Shown piece by piece: positions 7,637 to 15,985 of a stretch of 64,000 nt of DNA. The stretch is from Sphingomonadales bacterium (lineage in GTDB: Bacteria; Pseudomonadota; Alphaproteobacteria; Sphingomonadales; Sphingomonadaceae): contig JANXSN010000088.1 in the NCBI GenBank assembly GCA_025352685.1, positions 62,001 to 126,000 on the forward strand, read 5' to 3'. The position numbers and the translations under genes are program-made. Under the pieces are notes generated by a model, which was given only the letters and a program-made list of their open reading frames with translations, made no database searches and was not told the origin of the DNA. The first letter of the stretch is position 1. Each line of letters begins with the position of its first letter.

Positions 7637-8476
7637 ATGCTGACACGTTTTCGGCCTTACAGTATTTGGGGGGTGCTCTGCGCGCTCATCCTGCTGGTGT
7701 GCGCCTTCCCCGCATTCGCACAGTCATTCCCGCCGCTGTCCGGGCGCGTCGTCGACGCCGCCAACCTGCTTCAGCCAGATCAAAAAGCAGCACTCGAGGC
7801 AAAGCTAGCGGGGGTCGAGCAAGCGACGGGACACCAGGTCGTCATTGCGACCATTCCCGATGTGCAGGGTTATCCGCTCGCAGACTATGGTTACCGGCTC
7901 GGGCGCAGCTGGGCCATCGGCGACAAGGCTAAGAACGACGGCCTGATCATCATCCTGGCGCCGAATAACCCCGCTGGACAGCGCGGGCCGCGGATTGAAG
8001 TCGGCTACGGACTTGAGCCGCTGGTCACCGATGCGTTTTCAAGCATTGTCGCCAGTTCGATGATGACGCCCAAACTCAAGGCCGGCGACATTTCCGGCGC
8101 GCTCAACGCGGGTGTCGACGCCATTGCTGCTCAAATCAAACTGACGCCAGAGGAAGCCGCCAAGCGCACAGCCGAGCTTTCTGCGCAGCAAAAGAAGAGC
8201 AAGGGTACGGTCGACGGCGGTGCTTTCCTGTTTTGGATCATTGTATTTTTTGTTGTGATCCTTCCTCTCGTAGGGCGGATGTCGCGGGGACGGCTGCATA
8301 GCAGCGGTATGGGCGAGGCCCTCCTCTGGACGGCCGTCAGCGTTGCGTCGAGTGCCATCGGTGATCGCGATGGCGGCGGAGGCGGCGGCTGGGGCGGTGG
8401 TGGAGGCGGTGGTGGAGACGGCTTCTCGGGCGGCGGTGGTTCGTTCGGCGGTGGCGGCGCATCGGGAGGATGGTGA
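7637..8476 (+). CDS. TPM domain protein with Gly-rich C terminus (YgcG-like)
   Basis: A 279-residue exported membrane protein. A signal peptide (LCALILLVCAFPAFAQS) precedes SFPPLSGRVVDAANLLQPDQ and the TPM domain (ATGHQVVIATIPDVQGYPL, DYGYRLGRSWAIGDKAKNDG, VGYGLEPLVTD). A transmembrane helix (FLFWIIVFFVVILPLVG) follows near residue 200, and the C terminus is almost only Gly, Ser, Phe and Trp (GGGGGGWGGGG type). TPM/LemA pairs are widespread; the TPM fold is linked to photosystem II repair in plants and its bacterial role is poorly known. Start ATG 7637 chosen because a GGCAGG lies just upstream. The stop TGA shares one base with the next ATG (TGATG). Confidence 0.88.
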   Translation: MLTRFRPYSIWGVLCALILLVCAFPAFAQSFPPLSGRVVDAANLLQPDQKAALEAKLAGVEQATGHQVVIATIPDVQGYPLADYGYRLGRSWAIGDKAKNDGLIIILAPNNPAGQRGPRIEVGYGLEPLVTDAFSSIVASSMMTPKLKAGDISGALNAGVDAIAAQIKLTPEEAAKRTAELSAQQKKSKGTVDGGAFLFWIIVFFVVILPLVGRMSRGRLHSSGMGEALLWTAVSVASSAIGDRDGGGGGGWGGGGGGGGDGFSGGGGSFGGGGASGGW

Positions 8477-9147
8477 TGCACAAGCCGACAATCGAAGACC
8501 GCCAGCGGGTGAGCAACGCCGTACACGACGCGGAAAGCAACACGTCGGGAGAGATCGTCACGATCGTCGCTGACCGGTCCGACTTCTATCAGGACATTGC
8601 GCTGGTCTATGCCGGGCTTGCCTCGCTGTTCGTGCCGGTACTGTTCGCGGCGTGGCCTGCACTGCCGTTGGCTATGCTTGCGCATCTGACCAGTGGCTGG
8701 GGTACAACCGAAGTGCGCGATCTGATGCTGCTGACTTTTGCGGTGATGGTAATCATCGCCGTGATCAAGTTCGGCGGGTTGCAATGGGAGCCGCTGCGTA
8801 TGTTTTTCACGCCGCGCACCGTCCGTCGCCACCGAGTTCGTCGGCGCGCCATTGAGCTGTTCAAGGTTGGAGCGGAGGCGCGCACGACCGGGTCCACAGG
8901 CATTCTTGTCTATCTCTCGCTGGGCGAGCACATGGCCGAGATCGTTGCGGATGAGGCGGTCCACAAGAAGGTGCCTGACACTGAATGGGGCGATGCGATG
9001 ATCGCCTTGATCGTCGAAGCTCGCGAGGGACGGATTGCCGATGGCATGATCTCCGCAGTTGCGCGTGTCGGCTCGATTCTCGCGACACATCTGCCCCGTG
9101 CGGCGGACGATGTGAATGAGCTGCCCGACCGCTTGATCGAACTGTGA
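8476..9147 (+). CDS. Second TPM domain membrane protein
   Basis: A 223-residue protein with a TPM domain split around membrane helices: DRQRVSNAVHDAESNTSGEI near the N terminus, two hydrophobic segments (ALVYAGLASLFVPVLFAAWP and LMLLTFAVMVIIAVI), then RAIELFKVGAEARTTGSTGILVY, LGEHMAEIVADEAVHKKVP and WGDAMIALI. Start is the ATG at 8476, overlapping the previous stop by one base; GGAGG is six bases upstream, which decides against the ATG at 8470. The gene ends in a GTGA overlap with the Nudix gene, so the four-gene run lemA-TPM-TPM-Nudix is probably one transcript. Confidence 0.88.
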   Translation: MHKPTIEDRQRVSNAVHDAESNTSGEIVTIVADRSDFYQDIALVYAGLASLFVPVLFAAWPALPLAMLAHLTSGWGTTEVRDLMLLTFAVMVIIAVIKFGGLQWEPLRMFFTPRTVRRHRVRRRAIELFKVGAEARTTGSTGILVYLSLGEHMAEIVADEAVHKKVPDTEWGDAMIALIVEAREGRIADGMISAVARVGSILATHLPRAADDVNELPDRLIEL

Positions 9148-9653
9148 CCCACCATCCCGAAGAGATCGTCTGGACCGGGAACTACCTCGTCACCAAGCGG
9201 CGCGGTCCGTGGGAATATGTGGGGCGCGCGCGCAATATCGGCGCCGTGGTCGTGCTCGCGGTCGAAGACGGTCACATTCTGCTCGTCGAGCAATGGCGGG
9301 TACCCCTTCAGCGCCAATGCCTCGAGTTGCCCGCAGGACTCGTGGGTGACGAAGCCGAGGACGAAGACGTCGCAACGGCAGCCTTACGCGAGCTGGAAGA
9401 GGAAACCGGCTGGACCGCAGACCGCGTCGAAATCGTCGGCGACTTCGCTTCATCGCCGGGCATGGTCAGCGAGATGTTTACGCTGGCGACCGCGCACGGA
9501 TTGTCAAAAGTGGGCGTTGGGGGGGGGCTTGCCGGGGAAAATATTACCGTCCACTGCGTAGCACTGAATAAAGTCGGCCATTTCATCGCAACAAAACGTG
9601 ACGAGGGCTGCGCCATCGACGTCAAGCTCTTGCTGCTACTGTCTCTTATCTGA
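9144..9653 (+). CDS. Nudix hydrolase (ADP-ribose pyrophosphatase-like)
   Basis: A 169-residue Nudix enzyme. The Nudix box G-x5-E-x7-REL-x-EE-x-GW is intact (GDEAEDE, then RELEEETGW, about residues 68-91). EQWRVPLQRQCLELPAGLV before it and FASSPGMVSEMF after it match the ADP-ribose/ADP-sugar pyrophosphatase subgroup. Start is a GTG sharing a GTGA overlap with the upstream TPM gene, indicating translational coupling. The C terminus is short and very Leu-rich (KLLLLLSLI) and overlaps the convergent NDUFS4-like gene by eight bases. The exact substrate cannot be told from sequence. Confidence 0.9.
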   Translation: MTHHPEEIVWTGNYLVTKRRGPWEYVGRARNIGAVVVLAVEDGHILLVEQWRVPLQRQCLELPAGLVGDEAEDEDVATAALRELEEETGWTADRVEIVGDFASSPGMVSEMFTLATAHGLSKVGVGGGLAGENITVHCVALNKVGHFIATKRDEGCAIDVKLLLLLSLI

Positions 9654-9927
9654 AGTTATCTGCGTAAGCCTGAAGCTTGAGCACGCGGACAGGGGCGGTG
9701 ATAACCCGTGCCGAGACGCCTTCGCGTGCAGCATAGGCTTGTGCGGTGGCGGCGTCGGGGAACATCAACCGCACTTGCTCGCGGGTATCGCCGCTGCCCG
9801 CCCATCCGGTGAGGGGATCAGGCTGCTTGGCCTCGGCGGGTGCATATTCGAGGACCCAGCGCGAGGTTCGCGCGCGACCGGACTGCATGGCGTTCTTGGG
9901 TTCCTCGTAGATCCGTGCGTCAGTCAT
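9646..9927 (-). CDS. NADH dehydrogenase (complex I) accessory subunit, NDUFS4-like
   Basis: A 93-residue protein of the ETC complex I conserved-region family (mitochondrial NDUFS4, 18 kDa subunit), which sits on the hydrophilic arm of complex I. Signature blocks: ARIYEEPKNAMQSGRARTSRWVLEY, PLTGWAGSGDT, VRLMFPDAATAQAYA. Such subunits occur in alphaproteobacteria and mitochondria. Start ATG 9927 with GAGG upstream. It begins 8 bases after the stop of the polyprenyl synthase on the same strand, which pairs a complex I subunit with a gene for the quinone tail. Confidence 0.92.
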   Translation of the reverse strand: MTDARIYEEPKNAMQSGRARTSRWVLEYAPAEAKQPDPLTGWAGSGDTREQVRLMFPDAATAQAYAAREGVSARVITAPVRVLKLQAYADNFR

Positions 9928-9934
9928 AAAGGCC

Positions 9935-10954
9935 TCAATAAGCGCGGGCGATGGCAAATTCCACGGCCTCGATCAGGGCAGACTTTGCGGTCCCCCGCGC
10001 AAACGGACCGAGCGCGTCGACGGCGCGCTGACCGAAATGACGCGCGCGCTCGATGGTATCGTCGATCGCATCCGTCGCGCGCAAAAGCGCTGTCGCATGC
10101 GCCAGGTCTGCATCGGACACGCGCCGGCCCTCTACTGCGTCTTTCCAGAACGATCGGTCGGCCTCTGATCCCCGTGCATAAGCCAGAATAACCGGCAGGG
10201 TCATCTTGCCGTCACGGAAGTCATCACCGACGCCCTTCCCCATGGTTTCTTCGTCCGAGGCATAGTCGATCGCATCGTCGACCAGCTGAAACGCAATACC
10301 GAGGTTGCGGCCATAATCATCAAGGGCTTCCTCGATGGTCTCATCCCGTTCGGCGACGACTGCGGCGATACGACAAGCAGCGGCGAACAGCGCGGCTGTC
10401 TTTGAGCTGATGATATTGAGGTAACGCTCCTCGCTGAGCCCGACTTGGCGTTGGGCGGTCAGCTGATTGACTTCGCCCTCCGCAATGACCGCCGATGCGT
10501 GGCTGAGGATTCGCAGCACCTTCAAACTGCCGTCCTCGACCATCAGCTCGAAACTGCGGCTGAAGAGGAAGTCGCCGACAAGGACCGTCGCCGGATTTCC
10601 CCAGATCATGTTCGCGGTGCGCTTTCCCCGGCGCAAGTCCGACCCGTCGACGACGTCATCGTGGAGCAGGGTTGCCGTGTGGATGAACTCGACCGAGGCC
10701 GCCAGCTTGTGATGGCGAGTGCCCGCATAGTCGAGGAGCCGGGCGCAGGCGAGCGTCAGCATGGGCCGCATCCGCTTCCCTCCGCCCGCGATCAAATGAC
10801 CGGCAAGCGCGGGGATGAGCGGGATTTCCGACTGCATTCGGTCGAGGATGGCCTGATTAACCTGAGCCATGTCGCTCGCGACAAGCGCCATGATCGAGTC
10901 GAGAGAGGGAGTGCGCCCCACATTTTTTGCGATGCTGGTTACCGTTGCGGTCAT
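9935..10954 (-). CDS. ispB: Long-chain polyprenyl diphosphate synthase (ubiquinone side chain)
   Basis: A 339-residue trans-prenyltransferase that extends farnesyl or geranylgeranyl diphosphate with isopentenyl diphosphate to make the octa- or decaprenyl tail of ubiquinone. Both Asp-rich motifs are present: LLHDDVVDGSDLRRG (first) and QLVDDAIDYAS (second), along with GGGKRMRPML and GKMTLPVILAY. Ala (not a bulky aromatic) stretches before the first motif fit a long-chain product, but chain length cannot be fixed. Start at ATG 10954 (MTATVTSIAKN); homologues do not extend upstream. Divergent from aroQ. Confidence 0.93.
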   Translation of the reverse strand: MTATVTSIAKNVGRTPSLDSIMALVASDMAQVNQAILDRMQSEIPLIPALAGHLIAGGGKRMRPMLTLACARLLDYAGTRHHKLAASVEFIHTATLLHDDVVDGSDLRRGKRTANMIWGNPATVLVGDFLFSRSFELMVEDGSLKVLRILSHASAVIAEGEVNQLTAQRQVGLSEERYLNIISSKTAALFAAACRIAAVVAERDETIEEALDDYGRNLGIAFQLVDDAIDYASDEETMGKGVGDDFRDGKMTLPVILAYARGSEADRSFWKDAVEGRRVSDADLAHATALLRATDAIDDTIERARHFGQRAVDALGPFARGTAKSALIEAVEFAIARAY

Positions 10955-11013
10955 CGGCTGTTCCTCTGGACGGCGGGCGCCGCTAAGGCAAGTCCACCCA
11001 AGGAGATACGCAC

Positions 11014-11292
11014 GTGACGGACGACCGGTTGCAGCTTTACCGCCAGAGCATCGATAATATCGACGCGGCACTGGTATTTATGCTCGCCGAACGGTTCAAG
11101 GTCACCCAGGCCGTCGGCGCCTACAAAGCACAAACCGGACTGCCTCCCGCCGACCCAGGCCGCGAGCAACGCCAGATTGCGAGGCTTCGCACGCTCGCGG
11201 CAGAGGCAAACCTCGATCCCGACTTCACCGAGAAATTTCTCCGCTTCGTCATCGATGAAGTGATCCGCCATCATGAGGCCGCGCAGAAGTAG
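11014..11292 (+). CDS. aroQ: Chorismate mutase, AroQ class
   Basis: A 92-residue all-helical chorismate mutase converting chorismate to prephenate for Phe/Tyr synthesis. Visible family residues: LYRQSIDNIDAALVFMLAERF with the substrate-binding Arg, KVTQAVGAYKAQTGLPPADP, and REQRQIARL with FTEKFLRFVIDEVIRHHE at the end. Starts with GTG at 11014, preceded by AAGGAG. The 59 bases between it and the divergent ispB hold both promoters. Single-domain: no prephenate dehydratase or DAHP synthase fusion. Confidence 0.92.
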   Translation: MTDDRLQLYRQSIDNIDAALVFMLAERFKVTQAVGAYKAQTGLPPADPGREQRQIARLRTLAAEANLDPDFTEKFLRFVIDEVIRHHEAAQK

Positions 11293-11296
11293 GCGC

Positions 11297-11324
11297 TGTG
11301 GGGTCAGCCAAAGCCAACCCCACA
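11297..11324. terminator. Bidirectional hairpin between aroQ and the M13 peptidase gene
   Basis: TGTGGGGT (11297-11304) pairs with ACCCCACA (11317-11324) across 12 bases. It sits exactly between two convergent genes. There is no long T tract, so Rho-independent strength is doubtful. Confidence 0.5.
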
Positions 11325-11335
11325 CCCTGATACGG

Positions 11336-13402
11336 CTACCAAACCTTGATGCGCTCAGCCGGTGGCAGATAGTATTTCTGGCCCGGTTTGACATTGAAGG
11401 CGGTGTACCAAGCATCGACGTTGCGAGCGACATAGGGACGCCACGCGCCGGGCGTGTGCGGATCGGTCAGGATCTGCTGGCGGATTGCCGCTTCGCGCGA
11501 TTTGTTCTGCCAGATCTGGCCAAAACCGAGAAAGAACCGCTGATCACCCGTGTAGCCGCCGATTACTGGCGCCGATTTTCCCTGAAGCGAGATTTTATAC
11601 GCATCATAGGCCACGTTGATTCCAGCCAGGTCAGCCATGTTCTCGCCCAAAGTGAGCTCGCCGTTGACATGCAGCCCGGCCACCGGCTGATAGGCGCCGT
11701 ACTGAGCGACAACTCTGTCGGTGTAAGTCTTGAACCGCTTCACGTCCTCGGCAGTCCACCATTCAGCAAAATTGCCCTTCATGTCGAACTTGCGGCCTTG
11801 ATCGTCGAAATGGTGACTGAGCTCATGTCCGATAACAGCGCCGATGCCGCCATAATTAACCGCTGGATCGGCATTCGGGTCGAAGAACGGCGGTTGCAGG
11901 ATCGCGGCTGGGAACACGACCTCATTGAGTAGCGGGTTGGCATAGGCATTGACTGTCTGCGGGGTCATGAACCACTCGCTGCGATCGACTGGCTTGCCCA
12001 TCTTGTCGAGTTCTCGCTGATAATTGAAATCAGCCACACGCTCGGCATTGCCCAGCACATCGCCCGGCACGACCTTGAGCGCCGAATAGTCGCGCCACTT
12101 GTCGGGATAGCCGATCTTGGGCGTGAATGCAGCGAGTTTGGCACGCGCCTTCACCTTGGTCTCCGGGGCCATCCAGGTCAGGTTCGATAGCCGGATATCC
12201 ATCGCTGCAATCAGGTTGCGCACGAGCTCGTCCGCTTTGGCCTTGGCCTCAGGCGGAAAATATCGCTGTACATAGATCTGTCCCACGGCTTCGCCGAGGC
12301 TACGGTTGACGAGATCGACCCCTCGCTTCCACCGGTCCTTCAGTTGGGGCGTACCTGACAGAGCTGTCCCGTAAAAGGAGAAATTCCCGGTTACGAACGG
12401 CATGCTCAAGTACGGCGCCGCGTTGGTGATCGTGTGATAGGCAAGATACTCCTTGAGCACGGGTAACGGTGTCGTGCTCAAAATTCTGGCGGTCGAAGTC
12501 AGCGCCGACGGCTGGGTCACGATAACAATATTTTCCTTGGCGAGACCCGATTCTGCCAGCATCGTGGTCCAGTCGAACCCAGGCATCCTTGTTGAAAGCG
12601 ATGCGACGGGGAAAGGGTTGAACGACTTTTCGACCTGCCGTAGCTCGGCCTTGCTCCACTGCACCTGTGCCAGTGAGTATTCGAACGCATAGATCCGTTT
12701 CGACGCGCCGTCCGGATCGGGAAGTCCCGCGAGTTTGAGCATCGCGGCAACATGGGTCAGGTATTGGGCGCGCGTCTCGACGGACTTCGCGTCGTCTTTG
12801 AGATAGTAATCGCGGTCGGGCATGCCGAGACCACCTTGTCCGGCATAAACAGCGTAAACAGTGTTGTCCGCAAGGTTCTGCTGAATGCCGAGGCCGATCG
12901 GCATATCGACCCCGCGCCGGTTCGCCCGCGCAAACGCCTGTGCCACGTCGCGCGGCGTCGAAAGCGCCGCGATGGCATCGAGGTAGGGCTTCAGCGGCGC
13001 GGCACCTTTGGCATCGACTGCTGCCTGGTCCATGAAGCTGGCGTAGGTAGTGCCGATCTTTTCATTGAGACTGCCCGGTTTATTCTGCCCTTTGGCCGCA
13101 TCTTCAACGATCGAACGGGTACGTTCGTCGGACAGATTGCGCAGGATTGCAAAACCACCCCAGCTCGACTGGTCAGCGGGGATTTCGGTGCGTTTGGTCC
13201 ACGCGCCGTTGACGAATTTGTAAAAATCGTCACCGGGCTCGACGCTTGGATCCATGGCTGTCTGGTCGACGCCGAACGTCCCGAGTCGAGGCTTTACGGC
13301 AGGCTTGGCTGCCGCGGTTTTGGTCGTCGGTTGGGCAAGGGCCGGCGAAACGACGAGCATCGCAACCGAAAGCGATGTGGTCGCGCATAAAAGCGTCTTC
13401 AT
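11336..13402 (-). CDS. M13 family zinc metallopeptidase (neprilysin/PepO type)
   Basis: A 688-residue exported oligopeptidase. MKTLLCATTSLSVAMLVVSPALAQ is a signal peptide, so it acts in the periplasm or outside. The zinc site is HELSH (in GAVIGHELSHHFDDQG) with the third ligand in LGENMADLAG; substrate-binding NAYANP and the C-terminal FFLGFGQIW and HTPGAWR blocks are all typical of M13. The protein ends PAERIKVW, the usual VW ending. Start ATG 13402, where the signal peptide begins. Monocistronic, convergent with aroQ. Confidence 0.95.
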   Translation of the reverse strand: MKTLLCATTSLSVAMLVVSPALAQPTTKTAAAKPAVKPRLGTFGVDQTAMDPSVEPGDDFYKFVNGAWTKRTEIPADQSSWGGFAILRNLSDERTRSIVEDAAKGQNKPGSLNEKIGTTYASFMDQAAVDAKGAAPLKPYLDAIAALSTPRDVAQAFARANRRGVDMPIGLGIQQNLADNTVYAVYAGQGGLGMPDRDYYLKDDAKSVETRAQYLTHVAAMLKLAGLPDPDGASKRIYAFEYSLAQVQWSKAELRQVEKSFNPFPVASLSTRMPGFDWTTMLAESGLAKENIVIVTQPSALTSTARILSTTPLPVLKEYLAYHTITNAAPYLSMPFVTGNFSFYGTALSGTPQLKDRWKRGVDLVNRSLGEAVGQIYVQRYFPPEAKAKADELVRNLIAAMDIRLSNLTWMAPETKVKARAKLAAFTPKIGYPDKWRDYSALKVVPGDVLGNAERVADFNYQRELDKMGKPVDRSEWFMTPQTVNAYANPLLNEVVFPAAILQPPFFDPNADPAVNYGGIGAVIGHELSHHFDDQGRKFDMKGNFAEWWTAEDVKRFKTYTDRVVAQYGAYQPVAGLHVNGELTLGENMADLAGINVAYDAYKISLQGKSAPVIGGYTGDQRFFLGFGQIWQNKSREAAIRQQILTDPHTPGAWRPYVARNVDAWYTAFNVKPGQKYYLPPAERIKVW

Positions 13403-13469
13403 GAACGGGGAATCCTCTATGTGACAGGCGCGCCGTGTGACTCGACTAATACGCCCGCGCAAGATAAAT

Positions 13470-14873
13470 TCACGCGACTGCGGGCAGCCTCAGACGGACG
13501 AGCAATCCTCCTAGATCTTCGCTTTCATCGAGAGCGACCGATCCGCCATAAATTTCGGCTACATCGCGAACGATGGCGAGGCCCAAACCGGTCCCAGGCT
13601 TGCCCGTATCGAGCCGCGCGCCTCGGTCGAACATGTGAATCCGGTCGTCCTCGGGAATGCCGAGCCCGTCGTCCTCGATCTGAAATTCGATAAACGCGCC
13701 GGACTTTACGACCGTGATGAACACGCTGCCACCGCCGTATTTCGCGGCATTCTCGATCAGATTGCCGAGCATTTCGTCCAGGTCCTGCCGCTCGACATGT
13801 ACCGACGCAGTCTTGTCACCGTTGGTGTCGATACGGACATCGCTGTAGAGCCGCCCGACCGCGCGCTCGACCGCCTGAAGCGACGGCCATACATCGGCGC
13901 GACTATGAGCATGCCCGCGCCTTCCGACCGCGCGGGCGCGGGCAAGATGATGATCAACTTGCCGCCGCATCGTCGCGGCTTCCCGGATGACGGTGTCGGC
14001 CAGATCTGCGCTGCGTGCGGTTGCCGCGTTCATGACGACGGTCAGCGGCGTTTTCAGGGCATGGGCCAAGTTACCAGCATGTCGCCGCGCTTCTTCCGCT
14101 TGTGTTTCGTTATGTTCGATCAACCCGTTCAGCTCATCGACCAAGGGCGCGACTTCGTTGGGTAGTCTGTCCTGATTGATCCGTTGCGCACGACCAGATC
14201 GCATCTCGACAATCGCAATCCGCAGCTTGCGCAGCGGCCACAGGCCATAAAATGTCTGCAACGCAGCGAGCACGAACAGACCGAGGCCCAACAGGGCAAA
14301 ACTGCGAACCAATGTCTTGCGTAGCGTGCCGATTTGCTCATCGAGGCCTACCCGGCTCTGCGCCACTTCGAACCGCCATACCGTTTTGGACAGCGGCAGC
14401 GTGATGTCACGCTCGACGATTCTCAGCTTTTCGCCGATTTGCGTGCTGTCATAGAAATGCGGGACACGATCGCGGTGCGGCCGACCGATGCTGAGCGCAT
14501 GATCCCAGAGCGACCGCGAGCGAAACGGTTCCTCGTTAGCCCCGGTAATTTGCCAATAGAGCCCGGAATTCGGCTCGAGGAATCTTTGATCGCCAAGTGG
14601 GCGGTTCAACCGGACTTCGCCGTCCGGACCCGTTTCCGCGCTCGCAATCATTGCGGTCTGTACATAATCAAGCTGATCGTCGAAATTTTGAGTAACCGCG
14701 CTGACCAGTACGCGGTCCAGCGCTATTCCGCCCCCAACAAGGAGCAACAGCACCCATGCGGCGGCAATCCCGATCATACGGCGCGAGAGCGAGCCGGATC
14801 GGGTTGTCCGGGTGAGCTTGGCGTCGGTCGAAACTTCAACGACGGGGGCGGCAGGCAACCCTGCGTCAGCCAC
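13470..14873 (-). CDS. Sensor histidine kinase (PhoQ-like)
   Basis: A 467-residue membrane kinase. Two membrane segments (AAAWVLLLLVGGGIALDRVL and SFALLGLGLFVLAALQTFYG) enclose a periplasmic sensor of about 140 residues. Then HAMP-like sequence, the phospho-acceptor box GNLAHALKTPLTVV, the N box NLIENAAKYGG, and G boxes DDGLGIP and GTGLGLAIV. The layout (short H box with NLAHALKTPL) matches PhoQ-type sensors. I use the GTG at 14873, which overlaps the end of the response regulator gene by 8 bases; a TTG at 14897 is also possible. Third gene of a PepSY/regulator/kinase operon. Confidence 0.9.
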   Translation of the reverse strand: MADAGLPAAPVVEVSTDAKLTRTTRSGSLSRRMIGIAAAWVLLLLVGGGIALDRVLVSAVTQNFDDQLDYVQTAMIASAETGPDGEVRLNRPLGDQRFLEPNSGLYWQITGANEEPFRSRSLWDHALSIGRPHRDRVPHFYDSTQIGEKLRIVERDITLPLSKTVWRFEVAQSRVGLDEQIGTLRKTLVRSFALLGLGLFVLAALQTFYGLWPLRKLRIAIVEMRSGRAQRINQDRLPNEVAPLVDELNGLIEHNETQAEEARRHAGNLAHALKTPLTVVMNAATARSADLADTVIREAATMRRQVDHHLARARAVGRRGHAHSRADVWPSLQAVERAVGRLYSDVRIDTNGDKTASVHVERQDLDEMLGNLIENAAKYGGGSVFITVVKSGAFIEFQIEDDGLGIPEDDRIHMFDRGARLDTGKPGTGLGLAIVRDVAEIYGGSVALDESEDLGGLLVRLRLPAVA

Positions 14874-15531
14874 TGGGGTCGTCCAGAGAGTACCCAAGGC
14901 CCCGGATCGTCGTGATCACGTCGGCGCCCAGCTTTTTGCGGATGCGCGTCACGAACACTTCGATCGTGTTCGAATCACGGTCAAAGTCCTGATCGTAGAT
15001 ATGCTCGATCAACTCCGTCCGGCTGACGACCTTGCCTTTGTGATGGAGCAGATAACTGAGCAACTTATACTCTTGAGCGGTGAGCTTAACCGGCTCGCCC
15101 GCGAGCGTTACACGCCCGGAACGTGTGTCCAAACGAACATCGCCCGCAATCATTTCTGCGCTTGCATTGCCTGCCGCGCGGCGGATCAACGCGCGCAGTC
15201 GAGCGATTAATTCTTCGGTCTGAAACGGCTTGGCGAGATAGTCATCGGCACCCGAATCGAGGCCCGCCACCTTGTCCGACCAGCTGTCGCGTGCAGTCAG
15301 CACCAGCACGGGGAAGGTCTTTCCTTCCTTTCGCCATTTGTCGAGCACTGTGAGCCCATCCATAACCGGTAGGCCGAGGTCGAGGATTACGGCATCGTAG
15401 TTTTCGGTCGTTCCCAGGTAATGACCGTCTTCGCCATCGGTGGCCAGATCGACGGCATAACCAGCCCCTTCAAGCGTATTTTTCAGCTGTGTGCCCAGGG
15501 TAGGCTCGTCCTCGACGATCAACAGACGCAT
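14866..15531 (-). CDS. OmpR/PhoP-family response regulator
   Basis: A 221-residue two-component regulator. Receiver domain MRLLIVEDEP with acidic pocket, phospho-Asp in AVILDLGLPVMDG, Thr in VLTARD and Lys in YLAKPF; then an OmpR-type winged helix (VKLTAQEYKLLSYLLHHKGK, VSRTELIEHIYD, NTIEVFVTRIRKKLG, TIRGLGYSL). Start at ATG 15531. Sits between the PepSY gene and the kinase, with the kinase start inside its 3' end, so regulator and kinase are translationally linked. Confidence 0.95.
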   Translation of the reverse strand: MRLLIVEDEPTLGTQLKNTLEGAGYAVDLATDGEDGHYLGTTENYDAVILDLGLPVMDGLTVLDKWRKEGKTFPVLVLTARDSWSDKVAGLDSGADDYLAKPFQTEELIARLRALIRRAAGNASAEMIAGDVRLDTRSGRVTLAGEPVKLTAQEYKLLSYLLHHKGKVVSRTELIEHIYDQDFDRDSNTIEVFVTRIRKKLGADVITTIRGLGYSLDDPSG

Positions 15532-15598
15532 AATTTTGTCCTCGCTTGCGGAATTTGGTGTTTCCTGAACGGCCTCAGCCCGGAACTCAAGGCCCTCG

Positions 15599-15901
15599 TT
15601 AATCTCCGGCGTGGGCAACAATCGCCCCCGACCGGCCATCGACATCGACCCAGATCACCGCGCCGCTGCGTACGAACTTCAATCGATAGCGCCCGGTCGA
15701 TCCATCGAACTCCGCCCCGATATAGTCGGCGCCACGGACCTTCATGCGGGGGACGATGCCGTTTTCGATCGCGCGCAATGACATCAGCGCACCATCGCGG
15801 CGGCCCTGATAGGCCTCGTCCTGATCGCCGCGCTGCCATTGCGCCGCCGCCGGGCCAACGGTGGCAGCGGTCAGAAGCGCAAATGCAATGGCAGCTTTCA
15901 T
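15599..15901 (-). CDS. Secreted PepSY-like protein
   Basis: A 100-residue protein with signal peptide MKAAIAFALLTAATVGPAAAQ. The mature part has the PepSY-like pattern (GALMSLRAIENGIVPRMKVR, YIGAEFDGSTGRYRLKFVRS, VIWVDVDGRSGAIV). Small PepSY proteins often precede PhoPQ-type pairs in alphaproteobacteria. It lies 67 bases upstream of the response regulator on the same strand and is probably co-transcribed; a role in feeding a periplasmic signal to the kinase is inference. Confidence 0.82.
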   Translation of the reverse strand: MKAAIAFALLTAATVGPAAAQWQRGDQDEAYQGRRDGALMSLRAIENGIVPRMKVRGADYIGAEFDGSTGRYRLKFVRSGAVIWVDVDGRSGAIVAHAGD

Positions 15902-15985
15902 CGTCACTCCGCATCGCATAGGGGGTGCGCATTGAACAGGCTGTGAATAGGCTGTTCGCTTGTGTTCATCTTGCAGTCGGACCCC

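Noticed and set aside
8131-9090. 319-codon minus-strand frame with long proline runs
   Set aside because: The proline runs are the antisense of the glycine-rich tail of the TPM protein.
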